A stretch of DNA of 33,577 nt from positions 1 to 33,577 of the forward strand of contig JBJHDH010000028.1 in the NCBI GenBank assembly GCA_050486445.1, written 5' to 3'. This DNA is from Euryhalocaulis sp050486445. Its GTDB lineage: Bacteria > Pseudomonadota > Alphaproteobacteria > Caulobacterales > Maricaulaceae. The notes beneath the pieces are model-generated. The model was given only the letters and a program-made list of their open reading frames with translations. It was not told where the DNA came from and made no database searches. Within the stretch, counting starts at the first letter, position 1. Each line of letters starts with the position of its first letter. Positions 24,058 through 32,082 of this stretch are shown one piece after another. Both the position numbers and the translations under genes were made by a program.

Positions 24058-24840
24058 TCAGACCGTCCGCTCGACCATTTTTTTCTTGATCCCGGCGATG
24101 GCCTCGGCCGGGTTCAGCCCTTTGGGGCAGACCTGGGCGCAGTTCATGATGGTGTGGCAGCGATACAGGCGGAACGGATCGTGCAGCGCGTCCAGCCGCT
24201 CGCCGGTCGATTCGTCGCGCGAATCCACGATCCAGCGCCAGGCCTGAAGCAGCGCCGCCGGCCCCATGAAACGCTGGCCGTTCCACCAGTAAGACGGGCA
24301 GGCCGTGGAGCAGCAGGCGCACAATATGCACTCATAGAGTCCGTCCAGCTTTTCGCGGTCCTGCGGGCTCTGCTCCCATTCCTTTTGCGGCGGCGGCGTT
24401 TCGGTATGCAGCCAGGGTTCGATCTCGGCATATTGCGCGTAGAAATTGGAAAGGTCCGAGACCAGATCCTTGATGACCGGCTGGTGCGGCAGCGGCGCGA
24501 TCTGGATCGTGTCGCCATAGTCTTCCCAGCCCGTGGTGCAGGCCAGCGTGTTGCGCCCGTTAATATTGAAGGCGCAGGAACCACACACGCCCTCGCGGCA
24601 GGAACGGCGGAAGGCCAGGGTCGAATCGACCTGGTCTTTGATATGCATCATCGCGTCCAGAACCATCGGCCGGACCTCGTCCATGCCGATGACATATTCA
24701 TCCCAGCGCGGGGTTTCGTCCGTATCCGGGTCATAGCGATAGACGCGGAAGGTGCGCGTCGCCTTCGCGCCCTCGGGGACCGCCTCGACGCGCCGGCCTT
24801 TGCGGATTTTGGAATTTTTCGGAAGCGTGAGCTGGACCAT
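24058..24840 (-). CDS. sdhB: Succinate dehydrogenase iron-sulfur subunit
   Basis: The ATG at 24840 has AGGAGAA upstream and gives the usual 260 residues. Cysteine sets are complete: [2Fe-2S] Cys81, 86, 89 and 101, [4Fe-4S] Cys171, 174, 177 and 238, and [3Fe-4S] Cys181, 228 and 234. SdhB carries electrons from the SdhA flavin to the quinone site. Normally sdhB follows sdhA directly. Here about 5 kb of other genes lie between them, and a palindromic repeat sits 49 bp upstream of the start. It may depend on read-through from the BCCT gene or on its own promoter, which I could not identify. Confidence 0.96.
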   Translation of the reverse strand: MVQLTLPKNSKIRKGRRVEAVPEGAKATRTFRVYRYDPDTDETPRWDEYVIGMDEVRPMVLDAMMHIKDQVDSTLAFRRSCREGVCGSCAFNINGRNTLACTTGWEDYGDTIQIAPLPHQPVIKDLVSDLSNFYAQYAEIEPWLHTETPPPQKEWEQSPQDREKLDGLYECILCACCSTACPSYWWNGQRFMGPAALLQAWRWIVDSRDESTGERLDALHDPFRLYRCHTIMNCAQVCPKGLNPAEAIAGIKKKMVERTV

Positions 24841-24888
24841 GCGATTCTCCTGCGCCGGCGCACAATCGCAAGACCAGGCGCGGGCGCC

Positions 24889-24958
24889 TAGAGCGTTTTC
24901 AGAAAAAGTGGGTCCACTTTTTCGGTTCGAAAACGCGGAAAAACAAAAACTTAGAGCG
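24889..24958. repeat. Alphaproteobacterial intergenic palindrome upstream of sdhB
   Basis: An outer stem GCGTTTTC (24893-24900) / GAAAACGC (24929-24936) encloses an inner stem GAAAAAGTGG (24902-24911) / CCACTTTTTC (24914-24923). The unit is flanked by direct repeats TAGAGCG at 24889 and 24952. AT-rich nested palindromes of this kind are widespread in alphaproteobacterial intergenic DNA. It lies between the BCCT stop and the sdhB start. Confidence 0.85.
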
Positions 24959-24973
24959 CGTTCGCGGCAGACC

Positions 24974-26548
24974 TCAAACCCGCGCGGGCGGGTCTTTATG
25001 GAGTTTCGGCCGCGGCGCTTCGCGATGCAGGGAGCGGGCAAGGCCCACGCCCATCGCCGCCATCACGATGGAGAAGGGCAAGGCGGCGGAAATCGCGGCG
25101 GCCTGAAGCGCCGCCAGCCCGCCGACCGCCAGCAGGACGGCGGCTGTCGCGCCTTTGGCGACGCCCCAGAACAGCCGGTGCCCCACCGGCGGGTCGGGAT
25201 CGCCGAGTGACAGGATGGTGGTGGTGACCAGCGTGCCGGAATCCGACGAGGTGACGAAGAACAGCACCACCAGCACCATCGCGATCAGGGCGAAGATCGC
25301 GCCGATCCAGCCGGGGGCGAGCGCGTCGATCAACGCATAGAGCGACAGCGAAACATCCTGCCGGACGGCGGCGGCGATGCCGGCCGGGTCGCCCGCCATA
25401 ATTTCCGACAGCGCCGCGCCGCCCATGACGGTGAGCCAGACAAAGGTGACCAGGGTCGGCGCGATCAGCACGCCCAGCATCAGTTCGCGGATGGTGCGGC
25501 CGCGCGAGATGCGCGCGATGAACATGCCGACAAACGGCGCCCAGGAGATCCACCACGCCCAGTAGAAAACCGTCCAGTCAACGCGCCAGCCGCTGGCCCG
25601 CCAGGCGTCGGTCCACAGGCTGAGATAGATCAGGTTTTGCAGATAATCGCCGGTGTTCTGCACGAAGGCGTTGAGCAGGGTCGCGGTCGGCCCGACCACG
25701 GCCACGAACACAAGAAGCAGGGCGGCGAGCCAGATATTGATCTGGCTGAGCAGCTTGATGCCGCGATCCAGACCCGAGACTACGGACGTAGTGGCCATCG
25801 CCGTGATGATTATGATGATGACAAGCTGGACCTGCGCCGAGAGGCTGACCCCGAACAGATAATTCAGTCCGGCATTGACCTGGGCCGCGCCAAGACCGAG
25901 CGAGGTGGCGACGCCGACCGTCGTGGCGAACACGGCGATGATGTCGGCGGCGTGGCCGATGGGGCCATAGATGCGGGCGCCGATCAGCGGAAACAGCGCC
26001 GAGCGCACGGTCAGCGGCAGACCTTTGCGATAGGCGAAATAGCCGAAGCCCGCCGCCATCACGCCATAGATGGCCCAGGGGTGCAGACCCCAGTGAAACA
26101 GCGTCAGCCGCATCGCCGTGCGGCCGGCGAGCGGCGCATCGCCGGGCGCGAGGAAGGGATTATCCTGAAAATGGCTGACCGGCTCGGCCACCGCCCAGAA
26201 GACGAGACCGATGCCCATGCCCGCCGCGAACAGCATGGCGAACCACGGGATCAGCGGATAGGCCGGGCGTTCGTCGTCCAGACCCAGGCGAACGCCGCCG
26301 GCGCGGCTGAACATCAGCCAACCCGAAAACACCAGCACGCCGGCGACCAGCAGGGTGTACCACCAGCCAAGGCCGCGAATGATCCAGCCGGACAGCGCCT
26401 CGAACAGCGAGTTCCAGCCCGGCGGCGGCGGCATAATTCCGGCCGCCTCCAGCCCGCCATAGACAACGAGCAGCAGGATCGCCGCCATCGAGATGAGCGC
26501 GACGGCGGGATTGAGGCCCTTCAGCCAGCCGCGCTCTGCCCGCATCAT
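24974..26548 (-). CDS. BCCT-family transporter (betaine/choline/carnitine)
   Basis: The 524-residue membrane protein has about twelve helices and the BCCT signatures: GMGIGLVFWAVAEP (glycine stretch from residue 110) and the Trp-rich segment WWISWAPFVGMFIARISRG. BCCT carriers import osmolytes such as glycine betaine, often with Na+ or H+. The ATG overlaps the stop of the SDMT gene (ATGA), so synthesis and uptake of the same solute class are translationally coupled. The short basic C-terminus resembles the regulatory tail of osmosensing members but is not diagnostic. Betaine is the most likely substrate from context. Confidence 0.92.
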   Translation of the reverse strand: MMRAERGWLKGLNPAVALISMAAILLLVVYGGLEAAGIMPPPPGWNSLFEALSGWIIRGLGWWYTLLVAGVLVFSGWLMFSRAGGVRLGLDDERPAYPLIPWFAMLFAAGMGIGLVFWAVAEPVSHFQDNPFLAPGDAPLAGRTAMRLTLFHWGLHPWAIYGVMAAGFGYFAYRKGLPLTVRSALFPLIGARIYGPIGHAADIIAVFATTVGVATSLGLGAAQVNAGLNYLFGVSLSAQVQLVIIIIITAMATTSVVSGLDRGIKLLSQINIWLAALLLVFVAVVGPTATLLNAFVQNTGDYLQNLIYLSLWTDAWRASGWRVDWTVFYWAWWISWAPFVGMFIARISRGRTIRELMLGVLIAPTLVTFVWLTVMGGAALSEIMAGDPAGIAAAVRQDVSLSLYALIDALAPGWIGAIFALIAMVLVVLFFVTSSDSGTLVTTTILSLGDPDPPVGHRLFWGVAKGATAAVLLAVGGLAALQAAAISAALPFSIVMAAMGVGLARSLHREAPRPKLHKDPPARV

Positions 26549-27387
26549 CGCGGTTTCTTGAAGTGCAGGATTCCCCAGTTGAGCCAGCCGCGCTGTGCGC
26601 CATCCACCCAGTGACCGAGGCCCGCGATCATGCGGTCGATATAGTCCTCGGACACCTTGCCCCCCAGCGCGGCGCGGCGCGCCTGAAGCGACTGGCGCAC
26701 GCTGGCGTAATGCAGGCCGAGCATCTCCGGCATCGCCTCGATGGCGGCCTCTGCGAACCCCGCCTCGCGCGCCGCCTGGCGGTAGAAACCGACAGAACCA
26801 AGACTGCTGAGATGGATGCGGTCCAGAATCGGTTGCAGGCGATCCCGCGGCGCGTCATCGGCGGCCATCGGATCTGTGAAGATAAGATCGCCGCCAGGCT
26901 TCAACACGCGCGCCGCCTCTCGGATGATTTTGGCGCGGTCAGCCCCGTGCAGGAAGGCGTCCTGCGACCAGACCACCTCGGCGCTGGAATCATCGGCGGG
27001 CAGGGCGTCGAACGAGCCGTGCAGCACGTCGATCTTGTCAGAGAGGCCCTGCTCCGCGTTTTTCTTCCGGTTCAGCGCGTTCTGTGTTTTGGAAATATTG
27101 ACGCAGAAAACATGCGCGCCGGTCTTCCGCGCCAGATAGCGCGCGGCGCCGCCATAGCCCGCGCCCGCGTCGATGATGCGCGAGTCCGCGCCAAGGCCGG
27201 GCAGCATGGCGGCCATGCGCGCCACGGTGCGGCGGCTGGCCTCTGCGATCTCCGGCGCGCCAACATCGTCATAAAGACCGATATGGATGTCCTCGCCGCC
27301 CCAGATTTCGAAATAGAAGCGGTCGGCGTCGTCGCTGTCGTAATAATCCTCGGCGACGCGAACATCCTTGGCGGCAAGCGCGCTCAT
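26545..27387 (-). CDS. Sarcosine/dimethylglycine N-methyltransferase
   Basis: The 280-residue class I methyltransferase begins with YYDSDDADRFYFEIWGGEDIHIGLY, the hallmark of the SDMT group, followed by the SAM motif IIDAGAGYGGAARYL (71-85). It adds methyl groups to sarcosine and dimethylglycine and completes glycine betaine. Also present are VWSQDAFLHGAD and LIFTDPMAADD. The start overlaps the GSMT stop by 4 bp and the end overlaps the BCCT start by 4 bp, so the three genes form a tight operon. Related enzymes are known from halophiles such as Halorhodospira, Actinopolyspora and Aphanothece. Confidence 0.93.
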   Translation of the reverse strand: MSALAAKDVRVAEDYYDSDDADRFYFEIWGGEDIHIGLYDDVGAPEIAEASRRTVARMAAMLPGLGADSRIIDAGAGYGGAARYLARKTGAHVFCVNISKTQNALNRKKNAEQGLSDKIDVLHGSFDALPADDSSAEVVWSQDAFLHGADRAKIIREAARVLKPGGDLIFTDPMAADDAPRDRLQPILDRIHLSSLGSVGFYRQAAREAGFAEAAIEAMPEMLGLHYASVRQSLQARRAALGGKVSEDYIDRMIAGLGHWVDGAQRGWLNWGILHFKKPR

Positions 27388-28220
27388 GCCGCCGCTCCTT
27401 CCAGCACGCTTTCCAGTTCGCTCTTCTCTGCGACCTGGATGAAGAAGTCCGGCTCGCTGTCGTCGAACTGTTCCTGGAAATCGCCATAGGTGCGCACGGT
27501 GCGGAAGCCGGCCTCGCGCAGCAGATTGCGCATATAGGCCTTGCGCAGCGGGAACATGTTCAGGTGATACTCGGCGCCGTCCGGGAATGTATATTTGAAG
27601 CGCGCGAGACTTTCGTCGACGTGTTCCGGCTCGGCGGAGACATTTTCGCCGGTGTAGTAATATTTGTGCTTGGTGCGGAAGCCCTCATCCATGATCGAGT
27701 CATAATTGCGGTGATCGAGGATCAGCACGCCGTCATGTTTCAGCGCGGCGTAGAATTCCGCCAGCGCGCGGCGGCGGTCCATCTCGTCGAAAATATGGGT
27801 GAAGGAATTTCCGAGGCAGATAATCGCGTCGTATTTGCCGTGAATGTCCTTGTTCAGCCAGCGCCAGTCCGCCTGCACGGTCTTCAGCATATAGCCCCGG
27901 CGCTTTGCGTTTTCGAACGCCTTGGCCAGCATTTCCGCCGAACCGTCGGCGCTGGTCACATCGAACCCGGCCTGCAACAGCCGCACGGAATGAAATCCGG
28001 TGCCAGCGGCGACATCAAGCACGGTGCGCTTGCCGCGCCCGCGCAATAGATCAATGAAAAAGTCGCCTTCGCTTTCGGCGCGGCCTTCCCAGTCGATGAG
28101 CGAATCCCACTTTTCGACGAAGCCCTGGATATATTCGGCGACATAATGATCGGTGTCGCGCTGCGCGAGCGGATCGGGGCCAAAATCCTGCGCGCCGCGC
28201 GGTTGCGCGTTTGTTCGCAT
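27384..28220 (-). CDS. Glycine/sarcosine N-methyltransferase
   Basis: The ATG at 28220 gives 278 residues. The open frame runs about 100 bp further upstream, but that part looks non-coding and contains hairpins. Motifs are HYVAEYIQGFVEKWDSLIDWEGR (GSMT N-terminus), the SAM loop VLDVAAGTGFHSVRL (67-81), and AIICLGNSFTHI with DHRNYDSI. It methylates glycine to sarcosine and on to dimethylglycine, using SAM. With the next gene it forms a de novo glycine betaine pathway that needs no choline. It is first in the GSMT-SDMT-BCCT operon. The leader contains three tandem hairpins. Confidence 0.93.
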   Translation of the reverse strand: MRTNAQPRGAQDFGPDPLAQRDTDHYVAEYIQGFVEKWDSLIDWEGRAESEGDFFIDLLRGRGKRTVLDVAAGTGFHSVRLLQAGFDVTSADGSAEMLAKAFENAKRRGYMLKTVQADWRWLNKDIHGKYDAIICLGNSFTHIFDEMDRRRALAEFYAALKHDGVLILDHRNYDSIMDEGFRTKHKYYYTGENVSAEPEHVDESLARFKYTFPDGAEYHLNMFPLRKAYMRNLLREAGFRTVRTYGDFQEQFDDSEPDFFIQVAEKSELESVLEGAAA

Positions 28221-28268
28221 GGGTTGTGGTTCCTCTGTTTTGCGCCGCGAAAGCGGCCGGACAGCGAG

Positions 28269-28336
28269 GCGCGAACGGATTCGCGCTGGCGTTTGCGCCA
28301 TGTTGACCCCGTGACGGGGCATGCGGCTGCGCCGCA
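28269..28336 (-). promoter_or_regulatory. Structured leader of the betaine operon (three tandem hairpins)
   Basis: In the minus-strand leader three perfect stems follow each other: TGCGGC/GCCGCA (28336-28322), CCCCG/CGGGG (28319-28307) and GCGCGAA/TTCGCGC (28286-28269). They end about 50 nt before the GSMT start. They could control translation or transcript stability. I could not match a known SAM or SAH riboswitch consensus, so the role is open. Confidence 0.4.
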
Positions 28337-28424
28337 GATGTCGGAGTGAGACCTACATACCGGCTATCGGCCGCGATTGAAACCCCGGATTGGGCAGGTC
28401 TGTGGATGTTCGCGCACGCCGCCT

Positions 28425-28877
28425 TCAGGAGACCAGATCGACACAATCGGTCGCGCCGCCAACGGCCTGTGTATCGGGGAAAAGAAAATACAGCTCGCCA
28501 TTCTGGCGGATCACGTTCCAGCACCATGTCCCCGGAAAGTGTCCGTGCGCGCCGCTATAGGCGTAACAGATTGCGCTGTCCTCGACCCACCAGTCGCCGA
28601 CGCGCGGCGCGCCCTGCCGCAACAGATCGTGGAATGCGCCGGTCGCCGCCGTTCGAAGCGCCCAGATTGAGCCATCCGGGTAGCAGCCTTCCATCTCGGC
28701 GCCGGTGAAGGCGCGCAGCAACGCCTGCTCGTCCAGAAACAGGGCGGAGAGATCGGGCGCATCGCTGTCCCGCGTATCACTGTCCTGCGAATTGTTGTCC
28801 TGCGCGGCGCCAGGCGCGGCGGCGGCCAGCGCGAAGGCGAGGAGCATCGCAAAGATGGCGGCGGGACGCAGGCTCAT
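28425..28877 (-). CDS. Exported hypothetical protein with paired cysteines
   Basis: The 150-residue product has a signal peptide (cleavage near GAAQDN), a short acidic Ser/Asp linker, and a compact domain with Gly and Trp positions and four cysteines (MEGCYPDG, AICYAYSG, GTWCWNV, TDCVDLVS). The spacing suggests two disulfides in the periplasm. The pattern of Trp, Cys-Tyr and Cys-Trp segments resembles small uncharacterised exported proteins, and I do not assign a family. It lies upstream of GSMT across a 204-bp gap and downstream of the FkbM gene by 46 bp on the same strand. Confidence 0.78.
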   Translation of the reverse strand: MSLRPAAIFAMLLAFALAAAAPGAAQDNNSQDSDTRDSDAPDLSALFLDEQALLRAFTGAEMEGCYPDGSIWALRTAATGAFHDLLRQGAPRVGDWWVEDSAICYAYSGAHGHFPGTWCWNVIRQNGELYFLFPDTQAVGGATDCVDLVS

Positions 28878-28923
28878 GGACCGATCATGGCCTCACCGGG
28901 CCGCCCTCTTCAACTCCGGCGCT

Positions 28924-29772
28924 TTAGGGTCCGGACCCTAGCTCCAGCAATGTATTCATGCCCGCTTCGCCAAGGCTCCGGTAGCCGCGCGCCGCAAGAG
29001 CGGCGAGGCAATCGCGCCGCCAGCGGCTGCGATGCGCATGTTCGATGACGATCCGCTGCGGCAGCAAGGAGTCGGGCGCCTGGTCCAGAAACGGCGCCAG
29101 AGCGCGGTCTTCCCATCCCTCGATATCGATCTTCATGGCTGCGATGCGGGAAACGCCCGCCTCGTGCAGCATGTCGAGCAGCGAGCGCACGCGCACGCGC
29201 GGCGCGGCGTCATCGCCCGGCAGACCAAGCGCGCGCGAACCGGCGTCGGCGCCATCGCCGCCAAGGACCAGTATTTCATCCGCCTCGCCCGCCGCCGCCG
29301 CGAAGATGTGCGTGCGCGCGCCGAGTCCGGCGAATGCGAGATTGGCGCGCAGGCGCGCCAGCATTTGCGGCTGCGGCTCGATGGCGACGGCGCGCGCGGC
29401 GGGCGCGCGCATCAGAATATCCAGCACATAGAGGCCGGCGTTTGCGCCAATATCGGCAAAGACCGCGCCGTCTTCTCCCCGGTCAGAGTCCCAGTGCGCG
29501 CCAGCGAGAAAGTCACGCTCGCGCCGGTCATAACGGTCAGGCCGGACCAGCGCCTTCCATTCCGGCCGGTTGTCCGCCGCGTGAAGCCGCACCGGCGCGC
29601 CCCATAACAGAACGTCCGCCGGACCCGGATGCAGTTTCAGGAACAGATCGCCGAGCGCGACGCGCCCGCGTCCGCGTCCGAGCAACGTGTGGCGCGACAG
29701 GAAGAGAACGAGGCGCGCCAGCGCGCCCGGCCGGTATATTCCCCACTCGCCTTCGGGCGCGCCGGGGTCCAT
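28924..29772 (-). CDS. FkbM-family methyltransferase
   Basis: The 282-residue protein contains the FkbM domain: FADIGANAGLYVLDIL (SAM loop), AVAIEPQPQMLARLRANL, and MKIDIEGWEDRAL. FkbM enzymes are O-methyltransferases that act on polyketides, sugars or surface glycans. The substrate here is unknown. It follows sdhA on the same strand across the 107-bp two-hairpin repeat, whose edge is 5 bp upstream of the ATG, so the start region has only a weak ribosome site (TAGGCAAGCG). It is not obviously part of betaine synthesis. Confidence 0.88.
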   Translation of the reverse strand: MDPGAPEGEWGIYRPGALARLVLFLSRHTLLGRGRGRVALGDLFLKLHPGPADVLLWGAPVRLHAADNRPEWKALVRPDRYDRRERDFLAGAHWDSDRGEDGAVFADIGANAGLYVLDILMRAPAARAVAIEPQPQMLARLRANLAFAGLGARTHIFAAAAGEADEILVLGGDGADAGSRALGLPGDDAAPRVRVRSLLDMLHEAGVSRIAAMKIDIEGWEDRALAPFLDQAPDSLLPQRIVIEHAHRSRWRRDCLAALAARGYRSLGEAGMNTLLELGSGP

Positions 29773-29777
29773 CGCTT

Positions 29778-29884
29778 GCCTAGGGCAAAATCCATCTGGA
29801 TTGAATCTGCCGATTCAATCCAGATGGATAAATTTGCCCGATCCAAAGTGTAGAGCGTGATCCATAAAGGTGGATCATGCTCTA
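29778..29884 (+). repeat. Two-hairpin intergenic repeat, copy 1
   Basis: From the 5' end on the plus strand: GGGCAAA (29783-29789) pairs with TTTGCCC (29833-29839). Inside is an 18-bp perfect stem (29790-29807 / 29812-29829) with an AAA bulge on the 3' side. A second stem follows, TAGAGCGTGATCCA / TGGATCATGCTCTA, ending at 29884, with one G-U pair. It shares its layout and the conserved words GCCTAGGGCAAAATCC and AAAGTGTAGAGCGTGA with the copy at 32582-32689, in the opposite orientation. Its last three bases form the sdhA stop codon. Confidence 0.92.
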
Positions 29885-31669
29885 ATAGACCCGCGCCTTG
29901 GGCTCGATATAGGAGACCTCATTGGTCATCGTGTATTCGTGCACCGGACGGTAGCCGAGCGTGACCGCGCCGTTTTCCGCCACCCAGGCGAGCGTGTGCT
30001 TCATCCAGCCCGCGTCGTCGCGTTCCGGATAATCCTCGCGCGCATGGGCGCCGCGGCTTTCCCTGCGCGCCACCGCGCCGGCGGCCGTGGCGGCGGCGTT
30101 GACCATCAGGTTTTCAAACTCCAGCGCCTCGGCCAGATCGGTGTTCCAGATCAGCGAACGGTCGCGGATTCCAAGATCGGCCTTGTCGCGCCAGATCGCG
30201 GCGACCTTCTCCACGCCTTCCTGCATCACGTCCTCTGTGCGGAAGACGGCGCAATGATCCTGCATGGCGCGCTGCATCCGGTCGCGCAATTCCGCGACCG
30301 GCGCCGGACCGGCGGCGTGGCGGAAACGGTCGAACCGGTCCAGATGCGCCTCTGCCTCGTTCGGCGACAGACGGGGATGGGAGGCGCCGGCCTCCACCGT
30401 CGCGGCGCAGCGGTCGGCGCAGGCGCGGCCGAACACCACAAGGTCGATGAGCGAATTGGAGCCCAGGCGATTGGCGCCGTGAACACTGACACAGGCCGCC
30501 TCGCCCACCGCCATCAGGCCGGGAACGACGCGATCGGGATCCGTCGCAGTGGGGTTCAGAACCTCGCCGTGATAATTCGTCTGCACGCCGCCCATATTGT
30601 AGTGCACGGTCGGCAGGACGGGGATCGGCTCGCGCGTCACATCAACGCCGGCGAACACGCGCGCCGATTCCGCGATGCCGGGCAGGCGGCTGTGAATGAT
30701 GTCCGGGTCCAGATGCGACAATTGCAGATGGATGTGATCCCTGCCCCGGCCGACGCCGCGGCCTTCGCGGATTTCCAGCGTCATGGCGCGGCTGACCACA
30801 TCGCGGCTGGCGAGGTCTTTCGCATTGGGAGCGTAGCGTTCCATGAAACGCTCGCCCTCCGAGTTGGTCAGATAGCCGCCCTCGCCGCGCACGCCTTCGG
30901 TGATGAGCACGCCCGCGCCATAGACGCCGGTGGGGTGGAACTGCACGAACTCCATATCCTGAAGCGGCAGACCGGCGCGCGCGACCATGCCGGCGCCGTC
31001 GCCGGTGCAGATATGCGCGCTGGTGCAGGAGAAATAGGCGCGGCCATAGCCGCCGGTGGCAAGAATGGTCTGGTGCGCGCGGAACAGATGCAGCGAGCCG
31101 TCATCCAGCTTCCACGCCGTGACGCCGCGGCAGGCGCCGTCATCGTCGATCAGAAGATCGAGCGCGAAACACTCGATGAAGAAATCGACATCGTGACGCA
31201 GCGACTGGCCATACATGGTGTGCAGCATGGCGTGGCCGGTGCGGTCGGCGGCGGCGCAGGTACGCTGGACCGGCGCCTCGCCGAAATTGCGCGTCATGCC
31301 GCCAAAGGCGCGCTGATAAATTTTGCCCTCGGGCGTGCGCGAGAAGGGCACGCCCCAATGCTCCAGCTCATAGACCGCGTCCGGCGCATGGCGGCAGAGA
31401 TATTCGATGGCGTCCTGATCGCCGAGCCAGTCCGACCCCTTCACCGTGTCGTACATATGCCAGCGCCAGTCGTCCTCGCCCATGTTTCCGAGCGCGGCGG
31501 AAATGCCGCCCTGGGCCGCCACCGTATGGCTGCGCGTGGGAAACACCTTGGTGACGCAAGCCGTCCTCAGCCCCGCCTGGGCGCAGCCGAGCGCGGCGCG
31601 CAGACCGGCGCCGCCGGCGCCGACGACCACGACATCGTATTCATGCGCATTCCATTGATAGGCGGCCAT
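29882..31669 (-). CDS. sdhA: Succinate dehydrogenase flavoprotein subunit
   Basis: The 595-residue subunit has the FAD-binding start YDVVVVGAGGAGLRAAL, the covalent-FAD His48 region SHTVAAQGGISAALG, and HPTGVYGAG and GANRLGSNSLIDLVVFG of the active site. It oxidises succinate to fumarate. The C-terminus PKARVY is the normal family ending. The stop codon (TAG, 29884-29882) is the first triplet of the two-hairpin repeat on this strand. sdhD precedes it with a 5-bp gap. The usual next gene, sdhB, is displaced by 5 kb. Confidence 0.96.
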   Translation of the reverse strand: MAAYQWNAHEYDVVVVGAGGAGLRAALGCAQAGLRTACVTKVFPTRSHTVAAQGGISAALGNMGEDDWRWHMYDTVKGSDWLGDQDAIEYLCRHAPDAVYELEHWGVPFSRTPEGKIYQRAFGGMTRNFGEAPVQRTCAAADRTGHAMLHTMYGQSLRHDVDFFIECFALDLLIDDDGACRGVTAWKLDDGSLHLFRAHQTILATGGYGRAYFSCTSAHICTGDGAGMVARAGLPLQDMEFVQFHPTGVYGAGVLITEGVRGEGGYLTNSEGERFMERYAPNAKDLASRDVVSRAMTLEIREGRGVGRGRDHIHLQLSHLDPDIIHSRLPGIAESARVFAGVDVTREPIPVLPTVHYNMGGVQTNYHGEVLNPTATDPDRVVPGLMAVGEAACVSVHGANRLGSNSLIDLVVFGRACADRCAATVEAGASHPRLSPNEAEAHLDRFDRFRHAAGPAPVAELRDRMQRAMQDHCAVFRTEDVMQEGVEKVAAIWRDKADLGIRDRSLIWNTDLAEALEFENLMVNAAATAAGAVARRESRGAHAREDYPERDDAGWMKHTLAWVAENGAVTLGYRPVHEYTMTNEVSYIEPKARVY

Positions 31670-31674
31670 CTGGC

Positions 31675-32082
31675 TCAGCTCCCCAGCGCCAGAACGAGAA
31701 TGGAAAAGGACGCGACCGCCCAGACCAGGACAGCGAACGCTGTCGCAAGCAGGACCAGCGCCCAGCGCGTGGCCGGGCGGGCGATATAATCCTCGGCAAT
31801 CACCGCGATCCCGATGCGCAGATGCAGGGCGGCCAGCGTGAAAAAGGCCAGACCCAGCAGCGCGCCAAGGGGCGATCCCAGAAACGCGGCGAGCGGGCCC
31901 GCGCCTTCACGCGCGGCGAGGGCGAACGGGATCAGGAAAGACGGCGCGAGAATGAGCAGGGCGAGGGCCGAGGCGCGCTGCGCCACGAAATGCTCTACCC
32001 CATGGCCGCTCGCGCCCAGATGGCGCACGCGCTTGCGCGGCGTGCGGCGGTCGGTCGGCGCGCTGTTCGCGGTTCCGGTCAT
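31675..32082 (-). CDS. sdhD: Succinate dehydrogenase membrane anchor subunit D
   Basis: The 135-residue protein has a basic N-terminus, HFVAQRASALALLIL (His31), three membrane helices, and ALHLRIGIAVIAEDYI with the probable heme-ligand His87 and the quinone-site region Asp98-Tyr99. Its ATG shares one base with the sdhC stop. It forms the membrane anchor with SdhC, binding heme b and quinone. Confidence 0.93.
   Translation of the reverse strand: MTGTANSAPTDRRTPRKRVRHLGASGHGVEHFVAQRASALALLILAPSFLIPFALAAREGAGPLAAFLGSPLGALLGLAFFTLAALHLRIGIAVIAEDYIARPATRWALVLLATAFAVLVWAVASFSILVLALGS

Noticed and set aside
28221..28322. N-terminal extension of GSMT by 34 codons
   Set aside because: The region holds tandem hairpins. 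The Arg/Pro-rich translation is unlike the family, and the ATG at 28220 has a plausible ribosome site.
28269..28336. Known SAM or SAH riboswitch in the betaine-operon leader
   Set aside because: The conserved sequence boxes of those classes are not present, so only an unassigned structured leader is reported.
29870..31789. A 639-codon open frame on the plus strand opposite sdhA
   Set aside because: It is antisense to a gene with complete SdhA motifs. High-GC codon use leaves long antisense frames open, and the product has no recognisable motif.
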